NCBI GenBank assembly: GCA_042408955.1
Contig: JBHOQQ010000017.1
Span: 6,020 to 70,019 of the forward strand
Length of the DNA stretch: 64,000 nt
Source of the DNA: CALGSZ01 sp042408955
GTDB lineage: Bacteria; Chloroflexota; Chloroflexia; Thermomicrobiales; UBA6265
Direction of reading: 5' to 3'
The notes beneath the pieces are model-generated. The model saw only the letters and a list, made by a program, of their open reading frames with translations. It ran no database searches and was not told where the DNA came from. Made by a program: the position numbers and the translations under genes. Below are positions 1 through 8,198 of this stretch, one piece after another (within the stretch, counting starts at the first letter, position 1; the number at the start of each line of letters is the position of its first letter).

Positions 1-1446
1 ATCGACCGCACTGATGACATCCACCCGGAAAACGCGGAGTTAGCTCGGCAAGCGGCCATGGTCGTCGGGCTGGACATCGCGGGCATCGACTTCATCGCGC
101 CAGACATCTCTGCCTCTGTGCGGCAATCCGGCGGCGCGATCGTTGAAGTCAATGCCGGGCCCGGCTTTCGCATGCATACCCATCCGACAGAGGGGCATCC
201 GCGTCATGTCGGACGCGCGGTGATCGACATGCTCTTCCCGCCCGGAACGCCAGCGCGCGTCCCGATCGTCGCCGTCACCGGCACCAACGGCAAGACGACG
301 ACGGTGCGCATGATCGCGCACATCATGAAGACGGCGGGCAAGCGCGTGGGCATGACGACGACCGATGGCATCTACATCGACGGCACGCAGATCATGGCTG
401 GGGACATGAGCGGCCCGACAAGCGCGCAAATGGTGCTCAAGAACCCGACGATCAATTTCGCCGTACTGGAGACAGCGCGGGGCGGTATCCTGCGCGCCGG
501 GCTCGGCTTCGACCGGGCCGATGTGGCTGTTGTGACCAATGTCGCTCCCGATCATCTTGGCCTGAGCGGGGTCGAGACCGTCGCCGAACTCGCGCGTGTC
601 AAGGCGGTCGTGCCGCAATCGGTCTTCCGCGATGGGACGAGCGTGCTCAACGCCGATAATGAGTGGACAGTCGGCATGGCGAACATCGCTCGCGGGGAGA
701 TCATCTATTTCAGCATGGATGAGAAAAACCCCGTGATCCGCGAGCATGTGCGCAACCGCGGCAGGGCGGTCGTCCTGCGGGAGACTCCCCAGGGTGACAT
801 GATCACGATCATCGAGCACCGGCGGGAGACGAGTCTTATCCTGGCGAATCAGATTCCCGCGACGTTCGATGGGCGGCTGCGGGTCAATATCGAGAATGCG
901 ATGGCGGCGACAGCGGCCGCGCTCGGGCAGGATGTACCGCTCGATTACATTCGCCATGCGCTGCGCACCTTTACCGCGAGCTTCTATCAGACGCCGGGCC
1001 GCTTCAACATGCTCGAGGTAAATGGCAAGCGTGTGCTGATGGATTACTGCCACAATGTGCCCGGTCTCGAAGCAATGATCGATTTCGTGAAGCGTATGGG
1101 CGCGCGGCGCACCCTGGCCGTCATTACGATGCCAGGGGATCGGCGCGATGAGGATATCCGTGCGTTTGGATGCCTTGCTGGTAAACATTTTGCCGAGCTG
1201 ATCATCCGGGAAGATACCAACACACGCGGCCGGCCACGCGGCGCGATCGCCGAGCTCCTCCGGCAGGCTGCGATCGAGGGCGGCAGCGATCCGAGCGCCA
1301 TCTCCATCGTGCTCGATGAGCTTCAGTCGGTGCGAGAGGCGATCGAGCGCGCGGACCGAGATGATCTAGTCGTCCTTATGGTCGACAAACCTGCCCAAGT
1401 CTGGGACGAGCTGATGGCAGTCAAGGGAGCGCGCGCCGTCGTCTAA
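1..1446 (+). CDS. cphA: Cyanophycin synthetase, C-terminal part (cut by window edge)
   Basis: ATP-dependent ligase that polymerises Asp and Arg into the storage peptide cyanophycin in the cytoplasm. The reading frame is open from base 1, so the N-terminal and most of the ATP-grasp domains lie outside. The visible 481 residues begin with the end of the ATP-grasp domain (GLDIAGIDF, then IVEVNAGPGFRMH) and continue into a complete Mur-ligase-like domain with the P-loop VTGTNGKTTT near visible residue 93, followed by ETARGGILR and VTNVAPDHLG. Both are typical of CphA. CphA1 versus CphA2 cannot be decided without the N-terminal half. A cyanophycinase gene is not visible here. Confidence in the family is high. 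Confidence 0.93.
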   Translation: MDRTDDIHPENAELARQAAMVVGLDIAGIDFIAPDISASVRQSGGAIVEVNAGPGFRMHTHPTEGHPRHVGRAVIDMLFPPGTPARVPIVAVTGTNGKTTTVRMIAHIMKTAGKRVGMTTTDGIYIDGTQIMAGDMSGPTSAQMVLKNPTINFAVLETARGGILRAGLGFDRADVAVVTNVAPDHLGLSGVETVAELARVKAVVPQSVFRDGTSVLNADNEWTVGMANIARGEIIYFSMDEKNPVIREHVRNRGRAVVLRETPQGDMITIIEHRRETSLILANQIPATFDGRLRVNIENAMAATAAALGQDVPLDYIRHALRTFTASFYQTPGRFNMLEVNGKRVLMDYCHNVPGLEAMIDFVKRMGARRTLAVITMPGDRRDEDIRAFGCLAGKHFAELIIREDTNTRGRPRGAIAELLRQAAIEGGSDPSAISIVLDELQSVREAIERADRDDLVVLMVDKPAQVWDELMAVKGARAVV

Positions 1447-1477
1447 GCCGCTCACCGGCGCGCATATCAACGGGCGC

Positions 1478-1506
1478 TTGACAGGCACCGCCAAACACCC
1501 TACATA
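1478..1506 (+). promoter_or_regulatory. Sigma-70-type promoter of the peptide ABC operon
   Basis: TTGACA at 1478-1483, a 17-base spacer and TACATA at 1501-1506. It lies in the 134-base gap after cphA and about 75 bases before the GTG start at 1581. The -35 is a perfect consensus, so the ABC operon probably has its own promoter rather than depending on cphA read-through. Confidence 0.7.
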
Positions 1507-1580
1507 TACACGAAGATTGCCAAGGACCGGTCCCTTCCGGGAACAGACACTATCGGCCATTCGTGCGCGATTGGTGAGCG

Positions 1581-2435
1581 GTGAACGCTCTGCTTGAGAT
1601 TCAGAATCTGCGGGTTACGTTTCCCACTCCTCAAGGGCCGGTTAGGGCTGTCGATGGTGTGAGCCTGTCGCTGCAGCCGGGTGAGCGGCTCGGGCTGATC
1701 GGAGAGTCAGGTTCCGGTAAATCGACGCTTGCGTTGGCACTGCTCCGGCTCATTAAGCCGCCAGGCGAGGTGAGTGCCGACGGTATCTGGCTTGACGGCG
1801 TCGATGTACAACGGTTGTCCGATGAGGAGCTGCGCTTGCTCCGGCTTTCCGAGATCGCTCTCGTCCCCCAGGGGGCGATGAACGCGCTCAATCCGGTGCT
1901 GCGAATTCGCCCGCAGATGGTGGACGCGCTCCGAGCGCACGGCATCCACGAATCCAACGAAGCGATCGAGCAGCGTCTCCAACAGCTATTGCGCTCGGTC
2001 GGCCTGCCCCCAGACGTAGCGGACCTCTACCCTCATCAATTGAGTGGAGGCATGAAGCAGCGCGTCTGCATCGCGACAGCGATCTGCCTTCGCCCGAAGC
2101 TCATCATTGCTGATGAACCGACAAGCGCCCTGGATGTGGTCGTCCAGCGCCGCGTGATCCTGACGTTGCGGCGTGTACAGCAGGAGCTCGGGGCAGCGGT
2201 AATGCTCATTGGGCATGACATGGGCTTGATGGCGCAGTTCGCGCAGCGGGTCGCGGTGATGCGTGATGGCAAGATCATCGAGATCAATGATGTGAAGCAA
2301 ATCTTTGCCCACCCGCAGCATCCGTACACCCGTCTGCTCATGGAGAGCCTGCCGTCGCTAGAGCAGAAACACTCGATCGTCGCTGCGGCCGCGGCCCAGG
2401 CTGCGCCCGCGGCAGAGGAGGACGCTCGTGTTTGA
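1581..2435 (+). CDS. Oligopeptide/dipeptide ABC transporter ATPase (DppD/OppD family)
   Basis: First ATPase subunit of a peptide-type importer, 284 residues, acting on the inner face of the membrane with the permeases encoded at 5306-7218. It shows Walker A GESGSGKS near residue 41, the signature LSGGMKQR, Walker B IIADEPTSALD and the switch His in IGHDMG. The C-terminal HPQHPYTRLL stretch is the extension typical of the OppD/DppD family. Translation starts at GTG 1581. The 3' end overlaps the next ATPase gene by 8 bases, so the two are translationally coupled. The substrate may be a peptide, nickel or a sugar oligomer and cannot be read from the ATPase. Confidence 0.92.
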   Translation: MNALLEIQNLRVTFPTPQGPVRAVDGVSLSLQPGERLGLIGESGSGKSTLALALLRLIKPPGEVSADGIWLDGVDVQRLSDEELRLLRLSEIALVPQGAMNALNPVLRIRPQMVDALRAHGIHESNEAIEQRLQQLLRSVGLPPDVADLYPHQLSGGMKQRVCIATAICLRPKLIIADEPTSALDVVVQRRVILTLRRVQQELGAAVMLIGHDMGLMAQFAQRVAVMRDGKIIEINDVKQIFAHPQHPYTRLLMESLPSLEQKHSIVAAAAAQAAPAAEEDARV

Positions 2436-3324
2436 CGCTGGCGCACTCTCCATATCCTCCCAGCCGGCCGTGCCGCTCATTGAGCTACGCCAGGTCTGGA
2501 AAATCTTTCGCATGGGTGGGCTGATCCACCACCGAGAGATCGTCGCATTGCGCGATTTTTCGATTGCCATCGATGCTTCCCGGCCAACCGTCATCGCGAT
2601 CGTTGGTGAAAGCGGGAGCGGCAAGAGCACCATGGCGAACATCCTGCTCGGACTTGAAACCCCGACGCGCGGGCATGCCCTCTACAAGGGGAAGGACTTG
2701 TGGCGGTGCTCGCGTGCGGAGTGGCGGGCGTTCCGGCGCGATGTTCAGGCGATCTTTCAAGATCCCTTTGGCGTGTTTAACCCGTTCTATCCGGTGGATC
2801 ACGCCTTAGCGATGCCGATCGCCAAGTTCCGGCTCGCACGGACTCGCGACGAGGCTCGGCAGATCATGGAGGAGGCACTGCGCGCGGTCGGGCTCAAACC
2901 TGAGGAGACGCTCGGGCGGTACCCGCACCAGTTGAGCGGCGGGCAGCGGCAGCGGACGATGGTGGCACGCACGCTCATCTTGCGGCCAAAAGTCATCGTC
3001 GCGGACGAGCCCGTCTCGATGATTGACGCCTCGCTGCGCGTGACAGTGCTCGCGAACTTGCTCCAGCTCAAGCAGCACTATGGCATCTCGCTGGTGTACA
3101 TTACGCACGACTTGGCAACAGCGTTCCAGTTGAGCGATCGGATTATCGTCCTGCATCGCGGCAGGGTTGTTGAAGACGGCGATCCGGAGCAGATCGTCAA
3201 GCATCCGCAGCATCCATACACGCAGCTGTTGGTGAGTTCTATCCCCAGGCCAGATCCTGAACATCCGTGGGATGACGCCACGCTCGATGCGATGGAGGAT
3301 TGGGAAGCGCTCGTCAACGTCTAG
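2428..3324 (+). CDS. Oligopeptide/dipeptide ABC transporter ATPase (DppF/OppF family)
   Basis: Second ATPase subunit, 298 residues, pairing with the product of 1581-2435. It shows GESGSGKST near residue 60, LSGGQRQR, and VIVADEPVSMIDAS, where the usual TSALD is replaced by VSMID as often seen in the DppF branch. The C-terminal region has the HPQHPYTQLL stretch typical of the family. It starts at GTG 2428 inside the end of the preceding gene. The order ATPase-ATPase-binding protein-permease-permease is the reverse of the common dppABCDF order. Confidence 0.92.
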   Translation: MFDAGALSISSQPAVPLIELRQVWKIFRMGGLIHHREIVALRDFSIAIDASRPTVIAIVGESGSGKSTMANILLGLETPTRGHALYKGKDLWRCSRAEWRAFRRDVQAIFQDPFGVFNPFYPVDHALAMPIAKFRLARTRDEARQIMEEALRAVGLKPEETLGRYPHQLSGGQRQRTMVARTLILRPKVIVADEPVSMIDASLRVTVLANLLQLKQHYGISLVYITHDLATAFQLSDRIIVLHRGRVVEDGDPEQIVKHPQHPYTQLLVSSIPRPDPEHPWDDATLDAMEDWEALVNV

Positions 3325-3349
3325 GTGGCCGATACACTCCCACATGAGG

Positions 3350-3493
3350 AAAGGAGGTGATGCCCGGCGAGAGTCATTGTGATGGAACCGTCAGCGCCGA
3401 CGGGAGGGATCGTGCCCTCACCCAGGGGGGAGTTTGCTCGGATCGCCGCCCTCCCCCTTGCGATGTTTGACGACTCGCGGAAGGAGAACGCAG
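3350..3493 (+). promoter_or_regulatory. Structured leader before the binding-protein gene
   Basis: This gap after the ATPase gene contains AAAGGAGGTGA at 3350-3360, complementary to the full 16S rRNA 3' tail. It overlaps an ATG at 3360 that opens a 36-codon frame ending at 3470. Downstream are a small stem (GAGGG/CCCTC) and a stronger hairpin with a 7-base-pair stem, GGGGGAG 3426-3432 with CTCCCCC 3451-3457. The hairpin ends about 20 bases before the Shine-Dalgarno (AAGGAG, 3481-3486) of the next gene. It may allow separate control of the abundant binding protein. Coding capacity of the small frame is unproven. Confidence 0.4.
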
Positions 3494-5245
3494 ATGAGGC
3501 CGAAAATGCTCGTGTCCCTGATCGCGCTCGTCAGTCTCTTGGCAGTCGCCGTTGTGCCGGTGCGTGCCGCACAAACGACGGCCGACCGCAGCGAAACTCT
3601 CAAGATCGCCATCGGCGAGCGGATTGAGGATCCAACAAACTTCAACATCACGTCCTGGAGCGTGAGCCGATCTGCAACGGGTCTCCATCAACTCGCATAC
3701 GAGTACTTCTTCTACAACAACCTGCAGACTGGCGAGTTCATCCCCTGGCTGGCAACCGGCTTCGAATACAGCCCAGACTTCTCGAGCTTGACGGTGACGT
3801 TGCGCGACGGCGTGACGTGGAGTGACGGCCAGCCCTTCACGGCGGATGACGTCGTCTTCACCTACGACACCATGCGCGCGAATCCAACGATGGCCTGGGC
3901 GGAGGAGGCCAACAAGCGCGTGGCCTCGGTCGAGAAGATTGACAACCTGACCGTCAAATTCAATCTTACCGAGCCAAACCCGCGCTATCACTTGAACCGC
4001 GAGGCCTTCCCGGCAGTCGGAATCTGGGGCGGTATCACCATTCTCCCCAAGCATATTTGGGAAGGGCAGGATCCGCTGACGTTCAAGAACAACCCACCGA
4101 TTGGCACCGGACCCTACCGCTTGGTCGATGCGACTCAAACGTCGGTCACTTGGGAGCGGCGTGACGATTGGTGGGCCACCAAGGTCTTTGGTGTCAAGCC
4201 CGCACCCCGCATCGTCCAATTCGTCAATCTGGGCGCGGAGACAAACGTGGCGTTCGCCCTGGCGAACAATGAGATTGATACGCCGTTCATCGGCATCCTG
4301 TCGGCAGGATCCTTCCAGGAAGTGGCACGGCGGAACGCTAAGGTCCGCGCCTGGTATACCGAGCCACCATACGCGTGGTCCGATCCCTGCCCACGGGCGT
4401 TGATGATCCAAAACGCTAACCCGCCACTCGATAAGAAAGAAGTGCGTTGGGCAATCTCCTATCTGATCGATCGGCAAGCGATTGTGGATCTTGCCTATGA
4501 GGGCACGACGGTCCCGGCGTGGGGCATCTGGCCCGAATATGACGGCAACAAGCCCTACTTCGACGCGATTGCCGATCTGCGCGAGCAGTACCCGTCTGCT
4601 ACCCACGATCCAGCCAAGGCCGAGGAGCTCTTCACCCAGGCGGGCGTCGATCCGAAGACTCTCAAGCTGCGGTATCTCGTCAACGCCGACTCGAATGAGG
4701 AGATGAAGGTCGCCCAGGTGCTAGCGGATCAGCTCAATGCCGCGGGGTTAAACGTTGAGGTGCAGCCGCTCAGTGGTGGTCCGCTCAATGACGCGATCCT
4801 GCGTGGCGAGTACGATCTGAAGCTCCACTCCTTCTGTCCCGGCTATATCGTCGAGAATCTTGAGCTCTTCCACAGCAAGTTCTACGTCCCGCTCGGGCAG
4901 ATGGCGCCGTGGTACGAGCGGAACTCGTTCCGGTATCAGAATCCGCAGCTCGACGCGATCGTTGACAAGATGTTCCAGGTACCGCCGGACCAGGAGCAGC
5001 AACTGATCGATCTCTACAAGCAGGCGATGGCCATCTGGCTGGACGACCTGCCGGTAGTGCCGGTCGTCCAGGCGCCCGCGTTGGTGCCGTTCAACTTCAC
5101 CTACTGGGACAACTGGCCGACCGCGGAGAATCCGTGGAACATGCCAGTGAGCTGGTGGGCAACGTTTAATTTGGTAATCAGCGGCTATCCCGATCCAAAG
5201 ACAGGTGAATGGATCGGCGGCATAAAGCCCGCTGGTGAAGAGTAG
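3494..5245 (+). CDS. ABC transporter substrate-binding protein, family 5 (peptide type)
   Basis: Extracytoplasmic solute receptor of the transporter, 583 residues. The start was placed at ATG 3494 because GGAAGGAGAACGCAG precedes it and it gives a clean signal peptide, MRPKMLVSLIALVSLL followed by VPVRA and AQTT. There is no lipobox Cys, so it looks like a signal-peptidase-I substrate rather than a lipoprotein, which is unusual for a Gram-positive-like envelope. The body has the SBP_bac_5 hallmarks, including SDGQPFTADDVVFTYD, IGTGPY and a C-terminal lobe with ADQLNAAGLNVEVQ. It is rich in Trp. The substrate is not deducible. Confidence 0.9.
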   Translation: MRPKMLVSLIALVSLLAVAVVPVRAAQTTADRSETLKIAIGERIEDPTNFNITSWSVSRSATGLHQLAYEYFFYNNLQTGEFIPWLATGFEYSPDFSSLTVTLRDGVTWSDGQPFTADDVVFTYDTMRANPTMAWAEEANKRVASVEKIDNLTVKFNLTEPNPRYHLNREAFPAVGIWGGITILPKHIWEGQDPLTFKNNPPIGTGPYRLVDATQTSVTWERRDDWWATKVFGVKPAPRIVQFVNLGAETNVAFALANNEIDTPFIGILSAGSFQEVARRNAKVRAWYTEPPYAWSDPCPRALMIQNANPPLDKKEVRWAISYLIDRQAIVDLAYEGTTVPAWGIWPEYDGNKPYFDAIADLREQYPSATHDPAKAEELFTQAGVDPKTLKLRYLVNADSNEEMKVAQVLADQLNAAGLNVEVQPLSGGPLNDAILRGEYDLKLHSFCPGYIVENLELFHSKFYVPLGQMAPWYERNSFRYQNPQLDAIVDKMFQVPPDQEQQLIDLYKQAMAIWLDDLPVVPVVQAPALVPFNFTYWDNWPTAENPWNMPVSWWATFNLVISGYPDPKTGEWIGGIKPAGEE

Positions 5246-5255
5246 TGAGATGCAC

Positions 5256-5288
5256 GGTGGCCGCCTGAACAAGGGCCGGGCGGCCACC
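5256..5288 (+). terminator. Intercistronic hairpin between binding protein and permease genes
   Basis: A perfect 10-base-pair stem, GGTGGCCGCC at 5256-5265 pairing with GGCGGCCACC at 5279-5288, with no T-tract. It starts 10 bases after the binding-protein stop and ends 17 bases before the permease start. Such hairpins typically cap the 3' end of the binding-protein mRNA and reduce permease expression. An almost identical stem follows rho at 22601. Confidence 0.65.
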
Positions 5289-5305
5289 AGCTAAGAGGTC
5301 GCGCG

Positions 5306-6322
5306 ATGGGCGGATCCCTAGCCTATTTGGTCGAACGGTTCGTTATCTTTGTCGCCACGGTCGCGATCTCGGTGACAGTGGTGTTCTTTGTGCCACGGCT
5401 CGTGCCCGGGGATCCGCTCGGAGCGATCTACATCAAGCTCGCTGGTGTCGGCGCGAGCGCCGGTGGGGAAGCGCTCGTGCAGGAGTATCGCCACCGGTTT
5501 GGGCTCGATAAGAGCCTTATGGCCCAGTATGTGTCGTACGTGCGGGAGCTGTCCCAGGGAAATCTTGGCTACTCCATCTCCAGCTTTCCGACGCCCGTCT
5601 CCGACCGGCTGCGCTCAGCGGTGCCGTGGACCATTGGCCTGCTTGGGCTGACGACAGTGATAAGCTGGGTGCTGGGAACCTTGCTGGGCGCGGCCGTCGG
5701 GTGGATGGGTGGGCGCTCCCGCCCGCTCCAAGCGCTGGTTCCCATCGCGCTCGTTCTCTACACCACCCCGTACTACATCCTGGCGATCATCCTGATCTAT
5801 GTGCTGGCATTTCGCTGGCCGGTCTTTCCCCTCTCGGGTGCCTATTCTGCTGGCACGCAACCGGAATGGAGTCTTGATTTCGCGCTCGATGTCATTCGCC
5901 ATGGCACGCTGCCAGCCCTCAGCATTGTGCTCGTGTCGCTCGGCTGGTGGTTTCTCAGCATGCGTAGCTTGATCATCGCCGAGCAGGGGCAAGACTACAT
6001 CCTGTGGGCCGAGGCGAAGGGTCTGCCTCGGCGGCGCATCTTCTGGGCGTACGCACTTCGCAATGCCCTCTTGCCTCAGGCGACCGGCCTCGCGCTTTCG
6101 CTCGGCCACATCGTCGGAGGCGCCTTAATCACCGAGGCCATCTTCGCCTACCCCGGACTCGGCTGGCTCATCTACACGTCAATCAAAGGCTTAGATTATC
6201 CCGTCATTCAGGGAGGGGTTCTCTTACTGATCCTGTCTGTCGCTACAGCGAACCTCACCATCGATCTGCTCTATCCCCTGATTGATCCCCGGATTCGCTC
6301 CGGGGCAACGAGAAATGGATAG
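5306..6322 (+). CDS. ABC transporter permease (DppB/OppB family)
   Basis: Inner-membrane channel subunit, 338 residues. An N-terminal membrane segment (FVIFVATVAISVTVVFFVPRLVPGDP) is followed by the periplasmic loop typical of DppB-type subunits and five further hydrophobic segments. The EAA loop (EAKGLPRRRIFWAYALRNALLP) near residue 237 contacts the ATPases. It starts at ATG 5306 after AAGAGGTCGCGCG. The next permease follows after 2 bases, so the pair is co-translated. Confidence 0.92.
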   Translation: MGGSLAYLVERFVIFVATVAISVTVVFFVPRLVPGDPLGAIYIKLAGVGASAGGEALVQEYRHRFGLDKSLMAQYVSYVRELSQGNLGYSISSFPTPVSDRLRSAVPWTIGLLGLTTVISWVLGTLLGAAVGWMGGRSRPLQALVPIALVLYTTPYYILAIILIYVLAFRWPVFPLSGAYSAGTQPEWSLDFALDVIRHGTLPALSIVLVSLGWWFLSMRSLIIAEQGQDYILWAEAKGLPRRRIFWAYALRNALLPQATGLALSLGHIVGGALITEAIFAYPGLGWLIYTSIKGLDYPVIQGGVLLLILSVATANLTIDLLYPLIDPRIRSGATRNG

Positions 6323-6324
6323 CC

Positions 6325-7218
6325 ATGGCCGTCGCCACTGCCGCTGAAGCCGTCCAACCGCGTCACGCCGCGCACCGCGGTTTTGTCACGATCTTGCTTG
6401 GTAACCGGAAATTCGTCGTTGGTGCGGCAGTATTCCTCACCCTTTTACTCGCCGCTCTGGTCGGTAGTCTCACCGTGGAGCCCAACGAGCGGCGGACAGG
6501 GGCCTTTCCTGCGCGCCGGGCACCGGGCGCTGCGGCCATCCTCGGCACGACGTCACTCGGTCAGAGCGTGGCGATTCAACTGACTGAAGCGATCCCTAAC
6601 TCGATGCAAGTAGGGTTGATCGCGGCCACGATCGGCACGGTCTTCGGCGCCCTGATCGGTCTCACGAGCGGATTTTTCGGCGGCCGAACCGATGCGGCAC
6701 TGCGCGTCCTGATAGACGTCTTTCTGGCGATTCCTTCGCTGCTCTTCCTCATCCTGATCGCTTCGCTGCTCAAGGGCGTCAGCGTGACGACCATGGCGCT
6801 TATCATCGGTCTTTTCGCCTGGTCCTGGCCGGCGCGAGCGGTTCGCGCTCAAGCCTTGAGTCTCAAGGAGCGTCCGTTCGTGCGGATCGCCCGGCTGTCT
6901 GGCATGTCCGGGATTGAAATCGTCGTGCGAGAACTTCTTCCGCATATGCTGACCTGGCTTGGTGCGAATTTCCTCAACGCCTTCATCGCGGCGATCCTCG
7001 CTGAGTCCGGCCTGTCAATCCTGGGGCTTGGCCCTCAGCGTGATATGACGCTTGGCATGATGATTTACTGGTCGCTCAGTTATGGCGCCATTTTGCAAAA
7101 TCTCTGGTGGTGGTGGCTCACACCAGTTATAACGCTGATGGTGCTGTTCCTCTCACTCTATCTGGTTCATCTCGGTTTAGATGAGGTGGGAAATCCGCGA
7201 TTGCGCTCTCGCGCTTAG
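6325..7218 (+). CDS. ABC transporter permease (DppC/OppC family)
   Basis: Second inner-membrane channel subunit, 297 residues. It shows an N-terminal membrane anchor, the LGTTSLGQSVAIQL segment (counterpart of the LGTDxxGRD motif of DppC) and the EAA-type loop ARLSGMSGIEIVVRELLPH. About six hydrophobic segments are visible. It is the last gene of the operon and converges with the minus-strand isomerase gene, whose 3' end is only 20 bases away. No strong terminator hairpin was seen in that gap. Confidence 0.9.
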   Translation: MAVATAAEAVQPRHAAHRGFVTILLGNRKFVVGAAVFLTLLLAALVGSLTVEPNERRTGAFPARRAPGAAAILGTTSLGQSVAIQLTEAIPNSMQVGLIAATIGTVFGALIGLTSGFFGGRTDAALRVLIDVFLAIPSLLFLILIASLLKGVSVTTMALIIGLFAWSWPARAVRAQALSLKERPFVRIARLSGMSGIEIVVRELLPHMLTWLGANFLNAFIAAILAESGLSILGLGPQRDMTLGMMIYWSLSYGAILQNLWWWWLTPVITLMVLFLSLYLVHLGLDEVGNPRLRSRA

Positions 7219-7238
7219 CAGGCTGGCTCTGACGCGAC

Positions 7239-8198
7239 TCAATCTCCAAGCAACCGTCGCATCCGCTCGTAACTCGCCTGAAGCATGGCGTGCGGCTCGC
7301 CAAGTGCGGCCGCATAGCGGTATCTGATCTCCAGCGTAATCGCTCCAGTATAGCCATGGGCGCGTAGTGCCGCCACGTGCTCATCTATGGGAACCCGATG
7401 TGTGACAAGTGGGTAGTGGACGGCTCCGTCCGGTCCAGCGTCGTGCGCATGGACGTGAATGACCCGGGTGAGAAACGCTGAGCCCGGAATTGGCTGCCAG
7501 TTCGGCTCAGTGAGCCGGTTCTCCCAGTCGTGGCCAAGATCCCAGCAAATGCCGATTTTCCGCGAGGCAACCCGCTCGATGAGCGAGACGATCCCGGTCC
7601 GGCTGGCATCGAGCATGGGCGCGGCGGCACGAGCGCGCCGGAGCTCCAAGGCCAAATTGACGCCAGGGAGATCACGCTCGCAATGGCTCGCGGCCCAGTC
7701 AAGGAACTGAACGGTCGCTGTCGCATTGGCGGCCTCACCGGCTTCTGGGAGGTTGGCGCCGTGCACAACCACCACGCAGGTGCTACCCTGGCGTTGGGCG
7801 ATCTGGTCAGCCGCAGCCAAAATCGGAAGATACAGGCGCTGGAGGGCATGCCGCTCGGTGTGCCAGCGACGCAATGAGAATGGTGGTGTCAAGGGCGCGT
7901 GGACGTGGCAGATCAGCCCGGCAGCGTGAAAGCGGCGTATCACCTCGGACCAGTCGGCCTGCACGATGTGCACGCGCACGGTCTGCTCGTCGGCCGGGCC
8001 GTGGTGCAGGACGAGCTCGGCCGATGTAGCGCCCCAGGAGCGTACGCGTGCAAGATAGGCGTCCAAGTGCGCGAGATCCAGATCCCACCAGCGCGGAGCC
8101 GCGGCAAACTCGCTGGCAAACGCCTGCTCCCGCCGGAGCCAGATCCCACCAGCGCGGAGCCGCGGCGCTGCCAAGAACGATCGCCATCGCGTGCTCAA
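7239..8198 (-). CDS. Sugar phosphate isomerase/epimerase-like TIM-barrel protein
   Basis: Predicted cytoplasmic TIM-barrel enzyme of the AP-endonuclease-2/xylose-isomerase-like superfamily, 319 residues. Supporting motifs are LICHVHAPL, VVVHGANLPEAGEA, LALELRRARAA, ICWDLGHDWENR and VIHVHAHD, whose His, Glu and Asp residues are placed as in the metal site of this superfamily. The substrate is unknown. The start is TTG 8198, which overlaps the hisS stop (TTGA). The first 40 codons contain a 28-base direct repeat that is out of phase with itself, so the N-terminus may be altered and the start is uncertain. Confidence 0.75.
   Translation of the reverse strand: MSTRWRSFLAAPRLRAGGIWLRREQAFASEFAAAPRWWDLDLAHLDAYLARVRSWGATSAELVLHHGPADEQTVRVHIVQADWSEVIRRFHAAGLICHVHAPLTPPFSLRRWHTERHALQRLYLPILAAADQIAQRQGSTCVVVVHGANLPEAGEAANATATVQFLDWAASHCERDLPGVNLALELRRARAAAPMLDASRTGIVSLIERVASRKIGICWDLGHDWENRLTEPNWQPIPGSAFLTRVIHVHAHDAGPDGAVHYPLVTHRVPIDEHVAALRAHGYTGAITLEIRYRYAAALGEPHAMLQASYERMRRLLGD
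8078..8166 (-). repeat. 28-bp direct repeat inside the isomerase N-terminus
   Basis: Identical 28-base copies lie at 8078-8105 and 8139-8166, offset by 61 bases, which is not a multiple of three. In the gene-proximal copy the frame reads AAPRWWDLDL. In the upstream copy the same bases are read in another phase as AAPRLRAGGIW. Confidence 0.9.

Noticed and set aside
40..1188. 382-codon minus-strand frame
   Set aside because: Antisense to cyanophycin synthetase; Arg/His/Asp-rich shadow.
3379..3627. 82-codon frame starting at 3379
   Set aside because: It overlaps the signal-peptide region of the binding-protein gene in another frame.
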